A stretch of DNA of 8,135 nt, from the NCBI GenBank assembly GCA_002478245.1, contig DLMW01000033.1:1-8135 (forward strand). The letters run 5' to 3'. Numbering within the stretch: position 1 is the stretch's first letter; the number at the start of each line of letters is the position of its first letter. A model generated the notes under the pieces. The model did not search any database and was not told where the DNA came from. It saw only the letters and a list, made by a program, of their open reading frames with translations. Below are positions 7,110 through 8,135 of the stretch, piece after piece. Made by a program: the position numbers and the translations under genes. This DNA is from a bacterium UBP18_UBA7526. GTDB lineage: Bacteria > UBP18 > UBA7526.

Positions 7110-7131
7110 TATCCTCACTCGGAGTAGGATA
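7110..7131 (-). promoter_or_regulatory. stem-loop covering the glmU ribosome-binding site
   Basis: In minus-strand RNA the arm UAUCCU (7131-7126) pairs with AGGAUA (7115-7110), and inside it ACU (7125-7123) pairs with AGU (7119-7117) over a CCG loop, with a single bulged G at 7116. The GAGG Shine-Dalgarno (7116-7113) is inside the 3' arm and the stem ends two bases before the ATG. Folding would hide the site. Whether it folds in the cell is inferred. Confidence 0.4.
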
Positions 7132-7195
7132 GTATCAAAGTAGGAAAGTAAAAAGTATTACTCTCTTACTCTTCTTCTCTTCTCCTGATCTGTAG

Positions 7196-7266
7196 CTGCC
7201 GGGGATGGGATCGAACCATCACACCGGGCTCCAAAGGCCCGTGTCCTACCATTAGACCACCCGGCA
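7196..7266 (-). tRNA. tRNA-Gln, anticodon TTG
   Basis: A full cloverleaf can be drawn. The acceptor stem is TGCCGGG with CCCGGCA, the D stem GTCT with GGAC, the anticodon stem CGGGC with GCCCG, and the loop CTTTGGA has TTG as anticodon (reads CAA, Gln). The variable loop is 4 bases, and the T stem is GATGG with CCATC around TTCGATC. The weak first pair T1-A72 and discriminator G73 fit glutamine tRNAs. The 3' CCA is not encoded (CTA follows) and must be added by an enzyme. It sits between spoVG and glmU on the same strand and is probably cut out of the operon transcript. A tRNA-Gln near prs is seen in several bacterial groups. Confidence 0.97.
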
Positions 7267-7275
7267 ACTCTTTTT

Positions 7276-7305
7276 ACCCCGTAGATAGTTTCCCATCAAC
7301 GGGGT
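7276..7305 (-). repeat. stem-loop between spoVG and tRNA-Gln
   Basis: Minus-strand ACCCCGT (7305-7299) and ACGGGGT (7282-7276) form a perfect 7-bp stem with a 16-base loop, directly after the spoVG stop codon. AAAAAGAG follows rather than a U-run, so it is not a normal terminator. It may protect the 3' end of the ispE-spoVG message once the tRNA is cut out, or mark a processing site. Confidence 0.4.
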
Positions 7306-7632
7306 TTACCTCTCTTCTTCCTCAGGAGTCTCCTCCCAGGCCCTGGGTTCTTCCGGAACCTCTGGGGTTACTCCTTGGGAGGCGAGGGCCTCCTGGTACT
7401 TTCCAATGACCTTCTCCTCGATCATCCTCCGCGTCTCATTGTTCAGGGGATGGGCAATGTCCTTGAAGCTCCCATTCTGAAGCCTCCGGGAGGGCATGGA
7501 GACAAAGAGTCCCCTTATGCCCTTAATCACCTTCAGGCCCCTCACCACAAAACAGCCATCGAAGACAATGGAGGCAAAGGCCTTGAGCTTCTCCTCATCC
7601 CTGAGCGCGATGCGCACTTCCGTGATCTCCAT
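7306..7632 (-). CDS. spoVG: SpoVG family nucleic-acid-binding regulator
   Basis: A 108-residue SpoVG protein. Family members bind DNA or RNA and affect septation, envelope traits or virulence depending on the species; they are common in non-sporing bacteria. The conserved core includes MEITEVRI at the N-terminus, FASIVFDGCFVVRGLKVI with small differences from other members (about 19-36), GLFVSMPSRR at 41-50 and FKDIAHPLNNETR at 57-69. The last 20 residues are acidic and proline-rich (EVPEEPRAWEETPEEEER), which is a variable tail in this family. The ATG follows the ispE stop at once (TAGATG), with GGTGAG in the end of ispE as ribosome-binding site, which implies coupled translation. Position before glmU matches Bacillus. 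Confidence 0.95.
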   Translation of the reverse strand: MEITEVRIALRDEEKLKAFASIVFDGCFVVRGLKVIKGIRGLFVSMPSRRLQNGSFKDIAHPLNNETRRMIEEKVIGKYQEALASQGVTPEVPEEPRAWEETPEEEER

Positions 7633-8135
7633 CTAGTTCTCACCACCTTCCTTGTGCCGTTGCAACGATCTCAAAAGAAAGACTCTCCCAAAATCTCTCT
7701 CTATCTTACTATGGATCCCTTCTGCTTTTTGGTAATCCCTAACGATACCGAAGACAGCGGGACCAGAACCACTCATCAAAGCCCCATAGGCACCCAACTC
7801 CAAGAGTCTTTTCTTTATTCTCGCAATCTGGGGATGCTTGGGAATGACCACCTCTTCTAATCTATTATATAAGCTATCACCGATCTCCCTTACCTTGCCA
7901 GATTTTAGAGCAGATAAGATTATTCTAATACTTCGTCTTTCTTTTGTCAAGTCCCCCGCCTGGGTTGAGACTTCGCCAGAGAAGTCGCGCTTCGGGCGCC
8001 CGGCCCTTCTTAAGTTTCTATAGGCCCACTCTGTAGAGACCCCAAAGTCAGGCGAGACGAGGACGAAGTAAAGGGGAGGGCTTTGGGGAAGGAAACGGAG
8101 TTCATCCCCCATACCTTCCCCCAAAGCCCTCCCTC
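7633..8135 (-). CDS. ispE: 4-diphosphocytidyl-2-C-methyl-D-erythritol kinase, C-terminal part
   Basis: The C-terminal 167 or so codons of IspE, a GHMP-family kinase of the MEP pathway for isoprenoid precursors that phosphorylates CDP-methylerythritol with ATP. The frame is open to the window edge (first full codon at 8133), so the true start lies outside; a TTG at 8124 is internal. Recognisable are GRALGEGMGDEL, the family's FGVSTEWAYRNL, LEEVV...HPQI and the GHMP motif GAYGALMSGSGPAVFGIV. Full-length enzymes have about 290 residues. Between YRNL and LEEVV the protein has about 50 residues, compared with about 32 in B. subtilis; the extra part coincides with a GC-rich dyad-symmetric DNA segment. 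The stop is directly followed by the spoVG start. Confidence 0.93.
   Translation of the reverse strand, partial: GRALGEGMGDELRFLPQSPPLYFVLVSPDFGVSTEWAYRNLRRAGRPKRDFSGEVSTQAGDLTKERRSIRIILSALKSGKVREIGDSLYNRLEEVVIPKHPQIARIKKRLLELGAYGALMSGSGPAVFGIVRDYQKAEGIHSKIERDFGRVFLLRSLQRHKEGGEN
7951..8009 (-). repeat. GC-rich dyad-symmetric segment inside ispE, possible palindromic element
   Basis: A stretch of about 57 bases encodes roughly RRAGRPKRDFSGEVSTQAG in frame with ispE. It holds a perfect 6-bp inverted repeat, plus-strand GACTTC (7969-7974) and GAAGTC (7981-7986) around GCCAGA. An outer pair, CGCC (7957-7960) and GGCG (7995-7998), stands exactly 8 bases from each arm. A perfect 10-base palindrome CGGGCGCCCG lies at 7993-8002. 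Codons such as CGC, CCG and GCG are unlike the AGG/AGA-rich surroundings. The boundaries are approximate. It resembles in kind the palindromic elements known inside Rickettsia genes, but no second copy is present here. Confidence 0.4.

Noticed and set aside
7132..7195. Purine-rich leader between tRNA-Gln and glmU as a promoter or small gene
   Set aside because: No acceptable -35/-10 pair with proper spacing and no start codon with an open frame; boxes such as TACTAT have no partner.
7276..7305. Stem after spoVG as an intrinsic terminator
   Set aside because: AAAAAGAG, not a U-run, follows the stem in the sense direction, and a tRNA follows at once; kept only as a stem-loop.
8122..8124. TTG as the start of ispE
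   Set aside because: The frame stays open to the window edge and the upstream residues GRA continue a family-typical motif, so the gene is cut by the window.
1..8135. CRISPR array, insertion sequence or phage genes
   Set aside because: No regularly spaced direct repeats, transposase or phage-like frame is seen; every long frame is a known housekeeping gene.

Overview
The window is a compact run of housekeeping genes, all read from the minus strand, from a bacterium. Reading in the direction of transcription (high to low coordinates) the order is ispE (3' part), spoVG, tRNA-Gln(TTG), glmU, prs, rplY/ctc, pth, hppA, ychF, and then the start of an unrecognised exported or membrane-anchored protein. 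The plus strand holds no gene I can support.

The order ispE...spoVG-glmU-prs-ctc-pth is the one known from Bacillus and relatives. A tRNA-Gln beside prs, and ychF after pth, are more typical of proteobacterial-type clusters. A membrane pyrophosphatase gene sits between pth and ychF. The coding strand is strongly purine-rich, arginine is mostly AGG/AGA, and the proteins are rich in Lys, Glu, Arg and Ile. Together with a K+-dependent, probably Na+-pumping pyrophosphatase this suggests an anaerobic, possibly thermophilic, perhaps uncultured bacterium. I cannot name the phylum from the sequence alone, and spoVG does not imply sporulation.

Layout: 7633-8135 is the C-terminal part of IspE (isoprenoid precursors), with an unusual GC-rich dyad-symmetric segment inside the reading frame. 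7306-7632 is SpoVG, whose start directly follows the ispE stop. 7196-7266 is tRNA-Gln, preceded by a small stem-loop. 4057-7107 is glmU-prs-rplY; pth follows at 3503-4060. The glmU/prs and rplY/pth pairs overlap by ATGA, so translational coupling is likely. 1406-3469 is hppA. 1296-1405 is a 110-base gap with several potential RNA stems and a U6 run. 258-1295 is ychF. Below 258 lie a candidate promoter, a perfect palindrome over its -10 box, and a truncated new gene. No stretch above 110 bases lacks a gene.

How the genes fit together: GlmU makes UDP-GlcNAc for the envelope and releases pyrophosphate; Prs makes PRPP, whose later use also releases pyrophosphate; HppA can turn pyrophosphate into an ion gradient. 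L25, Pth, YchF and tRNA-Gln all serve translation, and SpoVG is a small nucleic-acid-binding regulator. Nothing here forms an obvious new defence or mobile system. The most notable leads are the palindromic in-frame insert in ispE, the alternative RNA stems before ychF, the stem over the glmU ribosome-binding site, and the operator-like palindrome near position 245.
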